64,000 nt of DNA from Bacillus sp. DTU_2020_1000418_1_SI_GHA_SEK_038 (GTDB lineage: Bacteria; Bacillota; Bacilli; Bacillales; Cytobacillaceae): assembly GCF_032341175.1 (NCBI RefSeq), contig NZ_CP135435.1, positions 1,054,001 through 1,118,000 of the forward strand, read 5' to 3'. Position numbers and translations under genes: made by a program. Positions 1-8,925 of this stretch are shown piece by piece. The notes under the pieces are model-generated. The model did not search any database. It was not told where the DNA came from and worked only from the letters and a program-made list of their open reading frames with translations. The stretch's first letter is position 1, and each line of letters starts with the position of its first letter.

Positions 1-825
1 ATATTCTTTTTGGTTATCAGGAATTTGAAGTGAATCAATCCATCTTTTCTTTTCCGAATAGTCATAAGTATTAAATTTCCTCATTCCATATGGTCCGTCG
101 CAACCATAAAGTACTTTTCGATATCCTAAAGATTCTACGGCCTTCTTTACAATAGATGGATTAAGGTAGTCACTTGATGTATCAACAAATACATTTGGTT
201 GATCCTTAGCGTATTTCCATAGGCTTTTCCAAAAAGGAAGACCAGCATGAGCATAAATTAATTTAAGTTTAGGGTATTTTTCAGGCAAATATTTATAAGA
301 GTCTGTTTCTGAAGATAGATGAATAATCATAGGTATGCCTTTTGATTCACACATAGCCGCAACTTGATCAAGTGCCCTAATGCTATATTCATGCATGAAT
401 GGATGGGCTTTCACCCCAATAAAACCAGGTTTATTAAGATATAATTCTATTTCTTCCACTGATACATGAATCATTGGGTTCACTGCCACCCAGCCCATAA
501 ATCGGTCTGGAAATCTATCAATGGCAGCAGAAACAATAGCATTGTTCGGCTTGGTAAAAATCTTATATGAATTGCCATATAGTTTGAAAAAGCCATCCTT
601 TACTAGATCATCATAAATTTTGAACCCAATTTTAGGTGCATTTAGTATTAGAAAACGGGAAAAATGTTGCAAATAATTTTGAAAAGTACTTTCCACTTCA
701 AACATTGTTTCATTCATAGGAGCAATAAGCGCTGTTTTAGTTACATCATTTTTATCCATGCCCTCTATCATTTTTACTAGAGTTAACATTGATTCATCTG
801 CATGAAAATGGCAATCAACAATCAT
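1..825 (-). CDS. Amidohydrolase family 2 (TIM-barrel metal-dependent hydrolase), 3' end outside window
   Basis: The reading frame is open from an ATG at 825 to the window edge (275 codons, no stop), so the C-terminus is missing. It begins MIVDCHFHAD, the HxH metal-binding strand typical of amidohydrolase_2 (PF04909) proteins. Further along are KAHPF, a HAG motif (IYAHAGLP) and a late GCDGPYG segment, which fit the later His and Asp ligands of this fold. The start is preceded by AAGGGG. Members hydrolyse or decarboxylate small carboxylated or cyclic substrates in the cytosol; the substrate cannot be told here. No cooperating gene is visible on the right side. Confidence 0.8.
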   Translation of the reverse strand, partial: MIVDCHFHADESMLTLVKMIEGMDKNDVTKTALIAPMNETMFEVESTFQNYLQHFSRFLILNAPKIGFKIYDDLVKDGFFKLYGNSYKIFTKPNNAIVSAAIDRFPDRFMGWVAVNPMIHVSVEEIELYLNKPGFIGVKAHPFMHEYSIRALDQVAAMCESKGIPMIIHLSSETDSYKYLPEKYPKLKLIYAHAGLPFWKSLWKYAKDQPNVFVDTSSDYLNPSIVKKAVESLGYRKVLYGCDGPYGMRKFNTYDYSEKKRWIDSLQIPDNQKEY

Positions 826-976
826 TTTTATTCGCCCCTTCGAATTACTATCATATTTGGATTAGCAAACCAAACATAACTGTAAAATGCGATTTCATTT
901 ACATAAAAAATAGGCGAGCGCTAAAAAGCATTTCATAAAATATATTACTTACGACCAGATTAAGGAGGAAAACTAA

Positions 977-1084
977 ATGTACCCGAATTGGGATCTGTAT
1001 TCGAAATATCATTATAGAAACGTACCTGTATCCACGATAGGTAAAAAATCGTGCAAAGGAAGACAAATTTTGAGAATCGATTAG
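977..1084 (+). CDS. Small 35-residue ORF with strong ribosome binding site
   Basis: An AGGAGG at 963-968 sits 8 nt before an ATG that opens a 35-codon frame starting MYPNWDLYSKYHYRNVPVS and ending in TAG. The Tyr/Asn-rich beginning resembles the N-terminal tails of Bacillus spore-associated short-chain dehydrogenases, so this may be the truncated head of such a gene rather than a functional small protein. No body of an SDR follows. Function unknown. Confidence 0.35.
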   Translation: MYPNWDLYSKYHYRNVPVSTIGKKSCKGRQILRID

Positions 1085-1213
1085 GACTTCTTATAAGCTT
1101 GATTAGGATACAATCAATTATTACGATCCCTTGAGCTGCAATAAAATAGGGTGATTACACAATAACAAAAAATTTAGCTGGATTAACTTTCCACTATAAA
1201 CAGCTGTTATTTA

Positions 1214-1858
1214 TTATTGCATACCCTCTTCTTTAGCTCGTTTTATAGCTTCAAATCGATCGGCAACTTGTAACTTATTATAAATATTTGAAACATGGTT
1301 TCTGACGGTTTTTGAACTTAAACCAAGTCTTTCTGCGATACCTTCATTTTTAGTCCCCTGAACAATAAGGTTTAAGATTTGTCTTTCTCTACTGGTCAGC
1401 TCTGGAAAGGCAATATTTCCCTGACTTTTGCTCATGTAATTAAAGTAGTGTATGAGTCTCGCCGCAATGGTCGGACTGAAAATTGCTTCGCCACTCGCAA
1501 TCGCACGAATTGCGCGAACGGTCTCCTCTTGACTTGCACCTTTAAGTAAATAGCCTTTAGCTCCTGCTCTCATTGCAGCAAATACCGAATTATCATCCTC
1601 GAACATGGTGAACATAATGATACCTATGTGCGAGTTTTTAGCGAGTATTTCCTTTGTTGCCTCAATACCGTTAATGTTAGGCATTTTAATATCCATCAAT
1701 ACAATATCAGGTTTTAGCGAGTTGGCTAGAGTAATAGCCTCTTCTCCAGAAATAGCCTCACCAATGATTTCAAAGTCCGAAATAGAAGTAAGTAAATTTC
1801 TTAAACCATCACGAAACAAAGTATGGTCATCAGCAAATAATATTTTTATCCTATCCAT
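1214..1858 (-). CDS. NarL/LuxR-family response regulator
   Basis: A 214-residue two-domain regulator. The receiver domain (about 1-120) has the acidic pair at the start (ADDH), the phosphoacceptor Asp56 in VLMDIKMP, and the Lys of the KGYLLKGA segment. The C-terminal LuxR helix-turn-helix (about 150-210) contains LTSREREQ-like and GLSSKTVRNHVSNIYNKL motifs. The start ATG follows GGAGG by a short spacer and lies 2 nt beyond the stop of the kinase gene at 1861-3903, so the two are translationally coupled. It should bind DNA when phosphorylated by that kinase. The membrane-protein gene at 4056-4676 is a plausible but unproven target. Confidence 0.93.
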   Translation of the reverse strand: MDRIKILFADDHTLFRDGLRNLLTSISDFEIIGEAISGEEAITLANSLKPDIVLMDIKMPNINGIEATKEILAKNSHIGIIMFTMFEDDNSVFAAMRAGAKGYLLKGASQEETVRAIRAIASGEAIFSPTIAARLIHYFNYMSKSQGNIAFPELTSRERQILNLIVQGTKNEGIAERLGLSSKTVRNHVSNIYNKLQVADRFEAIKRAKEEGMQ

Positions 1859-1860
1859 GA

Positions 1861-3903
1861 CTAAGCCTCCTTATCTATTAATGGAAAAATTGCTTGAATG
1901 CTCACACCTTGTTCAGGAGTAGAATTGACATGAAAAGTTCCGTTCAATTCCTCTGTCCTTTCTCGCATTGAGGCCATCCCAATCCCCTTTTTTGAATTAA
2001 AAGAAATCCCTTTGCCGTTGTCCGTAATCTCAATTTTAATGAAGTTATTCATGGTTATTTTAATTATACATTCTGTTGCATTTGAATGACGAATGACATT
2101 AGAAATCGATTCTTGAATAATACGATATGTAGCAATTTCTATTGCTGCAGGTAATGTGGATATACTGGGAGGCACAAAAACCTGAAAATTTATTTCACTA
2201 TGACTGTATTGTCTAATGAAATCATTAATAGCAAATGTAAGTCCTAATTCATCTAGGATAGGTGGTCGTAAATCGTAGACAAGTTGACGAATGTCATTTA
2301 TAGCATCCTTTAAATGTTTATGTGTAGTTATCAATAGTTCGTCACCAGCTTTGTGGTTTATTTTATATAAATTACGCGCAGCCTCTATATTCATTCCTAA
2401 GCTTGCAAGTTGCGGACCTAGACCATCATGGAGATCTCTTCGGATTCTCTTTCTTTCTTCTTCCCGGGCCTTAACAAGATTTTCTCTAGACTTCATTAAA
2501 TCTGTTGTGACTTTTACAGAATACACCGCAATACCTACTTGACGTGCAAGATCCTGTATCAGGCGTTGTTCGTAATCAGAGAACCCCTCGTTTGATGTCC
2601 TTGTCCCAAGGACTAGCTCCCCAACCACATCTTTCTGATAAACTAAATTGATTCTCTTTGCTGATGTATTCAGCTTGCCATATTCAGCAGCTAACTGAAA
2701 AGAATTTTCCGTGTAAAGATAGATGGCTGCATATGGCAGTTTTAACACCTGACTAATCGTTTCAACAACGGAAGTAAGAACAGTTCTAGTGTCCGACGTT
2801 GCTTCCAACTTTTGTCCTAACATGGACAAAGCAGCATAAGGAGAACGACTTTCTCCATACATCAAACGGTTAATAGCAGCTTGTAATTTCTCTTTTATCG
2901 GTTGGAAGAGTATGGCGATGACACTTACGGCAATAAAGGAAATGAAAAAGCCTGCTTGCTGAAATATTGTTCCAAGTATTCCGATAATGCTTGCATAGAT
3001 GATAGCTACAAGACTACTGAGCATGATATATAAAACAAAACGGTTAATATAGATGTCTAGATTCCACAACTTATATTGCAATATACTAATAGCTAAAGAA
3101 ATAGGTATTACTATGATTGTGATTAACAACAAAGGAGTAATAACTTTTATAATAGCAGTTTGTTCATCACCAAAAATACCTACCCAACCAATGTGTAAAA
3201 TAATGATGATAATGCTAACAATTAACCATTTTGCTTGTTGTTTTTGAACTGAGTTCGATACCTTTCGAAATCGATAGAGTTGCGCGTAGAAGACCAGAAA
3301 ATAGAAACCCATCCACCCAACAATATCAAGCCAAAATGGCCATAATTCTGGATTTAAAATGGAATCGGGCATGAAAATTCGACTATATGAAAATATCATC
3401 CACAAAGCTGCAATGCCAATGGTCCATTTAGGCACAAATCTCCCATCGGGAAATATAAAAAGAAAAACAATTATTCCAGAAGCTACAAAGTCAATATAGT
3501 TTGTCATCCACATGATATTGGGAAAAGCTTGACTTAATGTATCCATACCAAAATTAGCGCCATAGGCGATAATGATCATAGAAGTAAATGTGATAAACTT
3601 ATCTGAACTATTTTTCAAAAATAGAAAGATACCAGCAGAAAAAAAACTAAACCCAATAATAAAATTCATTATTGTTTTAAACCAGGCGTAGGAAATGAGG
3701 GAGATCCCAATAGTTTGAAGTTCATCGGATTCTTCTAAGGTTAATTGACCAAAGTCTATACATCCACTTGCAGGGCAAGGTACTTGATAAATGGTGTTTT
3801 GTATGAAGACACTAAAAAAGAAGAGCCCAACTGATATCAGGGCTGTAATTATCCACATGAATTTCATAATATTGTTTAGGATTAAGTTGAAGTCTTTATT
3901 CAT
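1861..3903 (-). CDS. Membrane sensor histidine kinase, HisKA_3 type (multi-TM, GAF)
   Basis: A 680-residue kinase. Residues about 10-335 hold roughly eight to ten hydrophobic segments with an extracellular loop containing CPASGC (two Cys). A GAF-like domain covers about 365-470. The dimerisation/phosphoacceptor region has RRDLHDGLGPQLASLG with His492, the HisKA_3 signature, and the HATPase region ends with DNGKGI and GIGMASMRER. The architecture recalls ComP-like and other NarL-partner kinases of bacilli. The signal is unknown; the multi-TM input domain suggests a membrane or small-molecule stimulus. Its partner is the response regulator immediately downstream. Confidence 0.93.
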   Translation of the reverse strand: MNKDFNLILNNIMKFMWIITALISVGLFFFSVFIQNTIYQVPCPASGCIDFGQLTLEESDELQTIGISLISYAWFKTIMNFIIGFSFFSAGIFLFLKNSSDKFITFTSMIIIAYGANFGMDTLSQAFPNIMWMTNYIDFVASGIIVFLFIFPDGRFVPKWTIGIAALWMIFSYSRIFMPDSILNPELWPFWLDIVGWMGFYFLVFYAQLYRFRKVSNSVQKQQAKWLIVSIIIIILHIGWVGIFGDEQTAIIKVITPLLLITIIVIPISLAISILQYKLWNLDIYINRFVLYIMLSSLVAIIYASIIGILGTIFQQAGFFISFIAVSVIAILFQPIKEKLQAAINRLMYGESRSPYAALSMLGQKLEATSDTRTVLTSVVETISQVLKLPYAAIYLYTENSFQLAAEYGKLNTSAKRINLVYQKDVVGELVLGTRTSNEGFSDYEQRLIQDLARQVGIAVYSVKVTTDLMKSRENLVKAREEERKRIRRDLHDGLGPQLASLGMNIEAARNLYKINHKAGDELLITTHKHLKDAINDIRQLVYDLRPPILDELGLTFAINDFIRQYSHSEINFQVFVPPSISTLPAAIEIATYRIIQESISNVIRHSNATECIIKITMNNFIKIEITDNGKGISFNSKKGIGMASMRERTEELNGTFHVNSTPEQGVSIQAIFPLIDKEA

Positions 3904-4055
3904 TAGGAAATCTCCCTACTCCATTGAACTTAAATTGGTAAATTTACACTTAATATATTCATTGGAGCAGAGTATATTTCATCGATAGGTTAAAAATTCA
4001 CTTCGGAAGAGATGGATTGACAAAAAATGGGGGATTTTTTCAAGTGGTAATGAAG

Positions 4056-4676
4056 TTATGAATTAGCTAATGTTGCATCCTTTCCTTGGACAACTTCTGT
4101 TTTAGTTCTTTTGTAAACAGCAGTACTCAACCAAATAATTGCGATTGCCCAGAAAATTGACCCGAAGTTACTAACAATGCCTAATGGAGCAAAATCTAAA
4201 AAAAGTGATACAGCGACTAAAACTGATGGAATTACAGGAAGGACCTTCACTTTGGCTAAACTGATCCCAAAATAAACCCATCCAATAAATAATAAAAGTA
4301 AACTGAACATCAAGCCCTCACCTGAAGGAGTTGGCCATGTGGAAGCTAATTCTGCAGCATGAACTTTAAGCATTGGGGATACAAAAGTGACTGTCCACAT
4401 ACCTCCCACTTCGAGCATGCTGCCGATGAATAAAACGATAAAGCTTATAAATAGATTTAGACTTGCTTTAATTTGATAAGAATATAAAAAGACTGCAATC
4501 ATACCAATTAAAATAAGGATCATACCTAATACATTAATTAACCCGACAACTACAGCTACTCCCATTGTGTCATGACCCAACATATATTGATATCCAAATC
4601 CAAATGTTGCCACGATTTGAAAAATCCCACCAATAATTGAGAATAAAGCAAGCTTTCTTAGTAAATTATTATTCAT
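4056..4676 (-). CDS. Polytopic membrane protein of unknown function (about 6 TM)
   Basis: A 206-residue, very hydrophobic protein with about six membrane segments and a short charged tail (KRTKTEVVQGKD). No catalytic motif was recognised. GGGGG precedes the ATG. It is transcribed in the same direction as the two-component pair but 150 nt upstream of the kinase start, so it could be the first gene of one transcript or a separately controlled target. The name cannot be pushed beyond integral membrane protein. Confidence 0.75.
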   Translation of the reverse strand: MNNNLLRKLALFSIIGGIFQIVATFGFGYQYMLGHDTMGVAVVVGLINVLGMILILIGMIAVFLYSYQIKASLNLFISFIVLFIGSMLEVGGMWTVTFVSPMLKVHAAELASTWPTPSGEGLMFSLLLLFIGWVYFGISLAKVKVLPVIPSVLVAVSLFLDFAPLGIVSNFGSIFWAIAIIWLSTAVYKRTKTEVVQGKDATLANS

Positions 4677-4912
4677 TTCAATCCCCCTACAAAGTTTAAT
4701 TAAAGGGAATATAACATTTTAATGTCCCTTGTTCATGGGAGTCCTGTCATGTCAAACGGGGATATTTACAAGTAATGTGAAAAGAGTAGAACAAACATCA
4801 TAGTTTTTTTATTGGGGATATATTGAGGTGGTGTGTATAAAGTTATGATAATTGGATGCTCCATATGTTGAACCGCATCATAAGTAAAAGAAGTGTTTAG
4901 GGTAAAGTAAAG

Positions 4913-4958
4913 AAGAGGGAGCCCGGTACCGATCTATAGTACCTGACTCCCTCTTTTT
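4913..4958. terminator. Orphan hairpin with T-run
   Basis: Arms AAGAGGGAG (4913-4921) and CTCCCTCTT (4947-4955) are perfectly complementary and followed by TTT. The loop contains GGTACC and GTACCTGACTCC, reminiscent of the GGTGCCTGACCCCC dispersed repeat. No plus-strand gene ends here, so it may be a repeat remnant rather than a working terminator. Confidence 0.5.
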
Positions 4959-5032
4959 AATTTTATAATCAATGGAAGTGTGAAATCATGTCTTTTTGGG
5001 CATTCTCTTTATCGAGCTAGAAGGAGTTAGGA

Positions 5033-5836
5033 GTGATTAGATTGAACGATGCATTGTCAGATTTTCAAATATCATTTCAACATATTGAGTTACTAGTTCC
5101 TAGAATAAATAAAGGGATTCAATTTATTCTGGTCATTAGTGGTGAATTAAAAATAGAGACGTCCAGTCGCTTTTATCATTTGGCAGAAAACGATTTGCTT
5201 GTTCTTAATCGTAATCAGCTTTACCAGGTTCAAGGAAATGAACAGAACAGGGTTATGATATTATCCATTTCCGACAGCTTCATGGACCATCATTATGCTG
5301 ACTATCGCAATCAGCGCTTTGAATGCTATTCAAGAGAAATTGATCTTGGAAGAGAAGAGATGATTCTTGCCATTCGCAAGCTATTGGCCAATGTGATGAT
5401 TAGTTATTATAGAAAAGATGAATGCTATCGAATTGAGGTTAAAAGCTATATCTGTCAAATGTTGCTTATATTGATTCGCAGTTTTAAAGAAGAAGGCAGT
5501 GTCATCCAGAAAATAGATACAGAAGATCGGCGCCTATTGCAAATCATTGATTATATGGAAAGAAATTATGATCAGCTGATTACATTAGAGGAGGTTGCAA
5601 AGAAATACTTTCTTTCAACAAGCTATCTATCCCGCTATTTTAAACAGAAAATGGGGATGGGATTTAGTCGTTATTTAATGAATATCAGGCTTAAGCATAG
5701 TATGAAAGATTTACTTTACACAACAGACTCCATTTCACAAATCGCGATGAATAATGGCTTTCCTAACACAAAATCTTTTTCAGCCTTTTTTAAAGAAGTA
5801 TACGGAATGACGCCACATGTATATCGGAGTTCGTAA
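5033..5836 (+). CDS. AraC-family transcriptional regulator
   Basis: A 267-residue protein. The N-terminal part (about 20-90) looks like a cupin-type sugar-sensing fold (FHLAENDLLVLNRNQLYQV). The C-terminal 100 residues form the double helix-turn-helix of AraC regulators: ITLEEVAKKYFLSTSYLSRYFKQ, then SISQIAMNNGFPNTKSFSAFFKEVYGMTP. GTG at 5033 follows AAGGAG. The frame stops 20 nt inside the next gene, which is in the +1 frame and encodes a GH39-like domain. In bacilli an AraC head with a GH39-like tail often occurs as one protein, so this could be the front half of a split gene. Confidence 0.88.
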   Translation: MIRLNDALSDFQISFQHIELLVPRINKGIQFILVISGELKIETSSRFYHLAENDLLVLNRNQLYQVQGNEQNRVMILSISDSFMDHHYADYRNQRFECYSREIDLGREEMILAIRKLLANVMISYYRKDECYRIEVKSYICQMLLILIRSFKEEGSVIQKIDTEDRRLLQIIDYMERNYDQLITLEEVAKKYFLSTSYLSRYFKQKMGMGFSRYLMNIRLKHSMKDLLYTTDSISQIAMNNGFPNTKSFSAFFKEVYGMTPHVYRSS

Positions 5837-7073
5837 TCTCATTAGTAATACGGCCATTCCGCCTGAGGTAGAGACAGATGAAGAGATTCCGACAACATCA
5901 CCATATTTTAGTATTGATAGTGCTTTGGCATTCATGAAAAAGCATGATTTATCTTTGTTTATACGGACAGATTATATAGATATTTCGAGAGATGAAGAAC
6001 AATACTTTCCAAAACTCATTCAATTCATCAGACATTGCTTACAGCTTTACGGAGAGTCGTTTGTTAAAGAGTGGCATGTGATGTTTTACGAGCCCTTTTA
6101 TACAGGAGTGGAAGCTAAAGAACTTCAGAGAATTTATTTAAAACTGCATGAAGTATTAAAAACGATGCTTCCTTCGATTCAGATAGGTTTGTATATGCCT
6201 TTTTCTTACCGTAAAGAAAAAGCGGGTGATCATCATGAATGGCAGTTAGAGCAGGGGGAGTTTATTGATTTTATCGGCTATAACGCTAATCAAAATGAGG
6301 TAATTGATTTTAAAGAAATGGCGGAAATGAATTTTGATTTAGCAAAAGATTACATAAAAGAAAAAACGAATAAGCTGAAGCGCTACTTAAAGAGGCACCA
6401 TATTGAAAAACCACTTCATCTCGTTTCATGGAACACGTTGTCAGGCAATACTCGGTATACGAATGGCACATTTTTTCGCGGAGCCTTGCTCTTGAGAAAT
6501 GTATTGGATATATCCAATGATGTGAAATCAGTTGCTCTCTGGATTAATACAATCGTACATGAAGACACAGGGAAAGATCAGCGTTATCGTATGGACGGTG
6601 TCGAATTATTCCATTATCTAAAGGGAAAACGTCCAGCTTATTTTGCATTGAAGTTTCTAAAACGTCTGCATGGTGAAATTGTTGCACAGGATAAGGATTA
6701 TGTGATGACAAGGAATGAGCGGGGATATCAGTTGATCCTAATGAATTGTAATATAATCAATCCTTATTTATCCATTGAAGAGACATTTCTGCAAAAACTC
6801 AATAAAGAAATTCATGTAACGATTTCTGGAATTCCTAAAGGAGAATATCAAATACGCAAGCATGTGTTTGATAAAAATCATGGAGCGTTATATACAACGT
6901 GGTGGAATTTGAACAGTAAGCATGGCATGGATGCTGAAATCATTGATTATATTATCAATTCTAGCAGGCCTTCTTTAGAAATCTTCGATGAAACGATTGA
7001 AGAGGCTTGGTCATTTTATTCCTATTTAACGAGCAATGCTATTCACTTTTTTGATATTCGCAAAGCCTACTGA
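5817..7073 (+). CDS. GH39-like (beta-xylosidase-related) domain protein lacking the nucleophile
   Basis: A 418-residue frame overlapping the AraC gene by 20 nt. Residues about 30-260 match the later half of a GH39 TIM barrel by eye: LYGESFVKEWHVMFYEP corresponds to RYG..v..W.fE.WNEP, keeping the acid/base Glu (Glu92) but with Tyr instead of Asn. LHLVSWNTLSG (Ser204-Trp-Asn) corresponds to the TEWN nucleophile strand, with Ser in place of Glu. The first strands of the barrel seem absent. It is therefore probably not a glycosidase and may be a ligand-sensing arm of the AraC regulator, separated by a +1 frame change. No independent ribosome site is obvious before ATG 5817. Confidence 0.65.
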   Translation: MYIGVRNLISNTAIPPEVETDEEIPTTSPYFSIDSALAFMKKHDLSLFIRTDYIDISRDEEQYFPKLIQFIRHCLQLYGESFVKEWHVMFYEPFYTGVEAKELQRIYLKLHEVLKTMLPSIQIGLYMPFSYRKEKAGDHHEWQLEQGEFIDFIGYNANQNEVIDFKEMAEMNFDLAKDYIKEKTNKLKRYLKRHHIEKPLHLVSWNTLSGNTRYTNGTFFRGALLLRNVLDISNDVKSVALWINTIVHEDTGKDQRYRMDGVELFHYLKGKRPAYFALKFLKRLHGEIVAQDKDYVMTRNERGYQLILMNCNIINPYLSIEETFLQKLNKEIHVTISGIPKGEYQIRKHVFDKNHGALYTTWWNLNSKHGMDAEIIDYIINSSRPSLEIFDETIEEAWSFYSYLTSNAIHFFDIRKAY

Positions 7074-7392
7074 ACTTATGAGCTAGTCTCAAACCGTCTG
7101 GGCCTGCTGTCTTCTATCCTTTGAATGGGATAGAAGGGAGTAAAGCCATCCCCTTCACTTGTATACACGACAAAAATTCACCCCACAATTTTTCCTTAGC
7201 AAAATGATGGTAAATTTTTTTGAGCTTTAGTCTAGTGATTTACACAAAAAATGACTCTCTTAATACAGCTTAAATTTTTATAATCATAGTATAGAAACGC
7301 TACAAGATGTTCCTGTTACTCCTAATTTGTTGCAGTAGTGTTTCTTTATTAGACGTATTAAAAAATTTAGTTAAAGTGTGGGAGGTTCAATC
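7074..7392. promoter_or_regulatory. Leader of the MFS-M20 pair with -10 box and hairpin
   Basis: There is no gene in this stretch. A TATAAT lies at 7279-7284 with no clear -35. Just downstream, AGAAACGCTAC (7293-7303) can pair with GTAGTGTTTCT (7335-7345), 11 bp with one wobble around a 31-nt loop, followed by TTATT. A second hairpin, TTCTATCC/GGATAGAA, lies near 7112-7135. Either could affect transcription, but neither matches a riboswitch I know. Confidence 0.3.
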
Positions 7393-8826
7393 ATGGAGAC
7401 AAAATATAAAGGTACGGATAAGCTGATCACAGGGATTGTGTTCGGGGTTATCACCTTCTGGCTTTTTGCACAGGCAATGGTCAATGTCGTCCCAGCTGTT
7501 CAATCAGATTTAGGGGTTTCATATGGAACGCTAAATATAGCCATCAGTTTAACAGCCTTATTCTCAGGTATGTTTATTGTAGCTGCTGGTGGGATTGCAG
7601 ATAAAATTGGACGTAAAAAAATTACGTATATTGGGTTAATTTTAAGTGTTATCGGTTCCTTATGTCTTGTATTAGCACAAGGATCTGTCTTGCTAATTAT
7701 TGGACGTATTATTCAGGGGATTTCCGCAGCTTGTATTATGCCATCAACGATTGCTTTAATGAAAGCTTACTTTGAAGGAAAAGACAGACAACGTGCTCTT
7801 AGTTATTGGTCAATTGGATCTTGGGGCGGTTCAGGTGTCTGTTCGTTTGCAGGTGGTGCCATTGCAACGTATATGGGATGGAAGTGGATTTTTATCTTCT
7901 CCATTATTTTTGCACTCCTTGCTATGTGGCTAATTAAAGATACACCTGAAAGCAAAGCAGAAGGAAATGGTTCTTTTAAATTTGATTATAGTGGCTTGGC
8001 TATCTTTATCGTTACGATGATTGCATTAAACGTCTTTATTACATTCGGTGCGGACTTAGGCTGGACAAGCCCAATTACCATTATTCTTGCCATCGTTACC
8101 ATTATCGGAGCTATTGTCTTCTTCAATGTTGAAAAAAGGAAAGCTATTGCCCTTATTGATTTCTCTTTATTTAAAAATAAACCATACGCAGGTGCTACTT
8201 ACTCAAACTTTTTATTAAATGCAATTGCCGGGACACTTGTTGTTGCAAATACGTATGTTCAAGTAGGCCGTGGATTTACTGCATTTCAATCAGGAATGCT
8301 ATCAATTGGATATTTAATCGTTGTTCTTGCGATGATTCGTGTCGGAGAAAAAATCCTGCAAAAAGTAGGAGCAAAATTACCAATGGTCTGGGGTGCTATT
8401 ATCACGACAGTTGGTGTAGCGATGATGGGTCTAACCTTCTTGCCTGGATTTACTTATACAGTTGTCGTATTTATTGGGTTTGTTTTATTCGGGCTTGGAC
8501 TTGGCATTTATGCAACACCATCTACAGACACATCTGTTTCCAATGCGCCATCGAACAAAGTGGGTGAAGCTGCAGGAGTTTACAAAATGGCAAGCTCATT
8601 AGGCAGTGCGATCGGTGTTGCAATTTCTGCAACGGTTTATAGTTCAGTTGCAGCGGCTGGAAGTGTTGAGACCGCAGCATCAGTAGGGATTATCGTGAAC
8701 GTAATATTTGGTATCCTTTCAATTCTTTCAATTGTGATCATGGTTCCAAAAAATGCTGGTAAAACATCAAATGCTTCATCGAAAAAAGCAGTACACACAC
8801 AACTAACAAATAAGGTTGCTAATTAA
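7393..8826 (+). CDS. MFS transporter, 14-TM DHA2 (QacA/EmrB-like) type
   Basis: I chose ATG 7393 because GGGAGG at 7380-7385 is correctly spaced for it; an upstream GTG overlaps that site. The 477-residue protein has about 14 hydrophobic segments. It carries the MFS motif A, GGIADKIGRKK, and a motif C-like stretch in the fifth helix, both usual for drug:H+ antiporters. A Ser/Lys-rich cytosolic tail closes it. The M20 amidohydrolase gene starts 99 nt downstream, so the pair may move and cleave the same amino-acid conjugate, but a multidrug exporter is equally possible. Confidence 0.88.
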   Translation: METKYKGTDKLITGIVFGVITFWLFAQAMVNVVPAVQSDLGVSYGTLNIAISLTALFSGMFIVAAGGIADKIGRKKITYIGLILSVIGSLCLVLAQGSVLLIIGRIIQGISAACIMPSTIALMKAYFEGKDRQRALSYWSIGSWGGSGVCSFAGGAIATYMGWKWIFIFSIIFALLAMWLIKDTPESKAEGNGSFKFDYSGLAIFIVTMIALNVFITFGADLGWTSPITIILAIVTIIGAIVFFNVEKRKAIALIDFSLFKNKPYAGATYSNFLLNAIAGTLVVANTYVQVGRGFTAFQSGMLSIGYLIVVLAMIRVGEKILQKVGAKLPMVWGAIITTVGVAMMGLTFLPGFTYTVVVFIGFVLFGLGLGIYATPSTDTSVSNAPSNKVGEAAGVYKMASSLGSAIGVAISATVYSSVAAAGSVETAASVGIIVNVIFGILSILSIVIMVPKNAGKTSNASSKKAVHTQLTNKVAN

Positions 8827-8925
8827 AAAATAGAGGTTAGATAGAAGTCGGATTCAGCTCATTTTTATAAATTGGAACAGAATGGAGGCTTTTGTCATTC
8901 TGTTCCGTAAAAAAAGGAGACGAAA

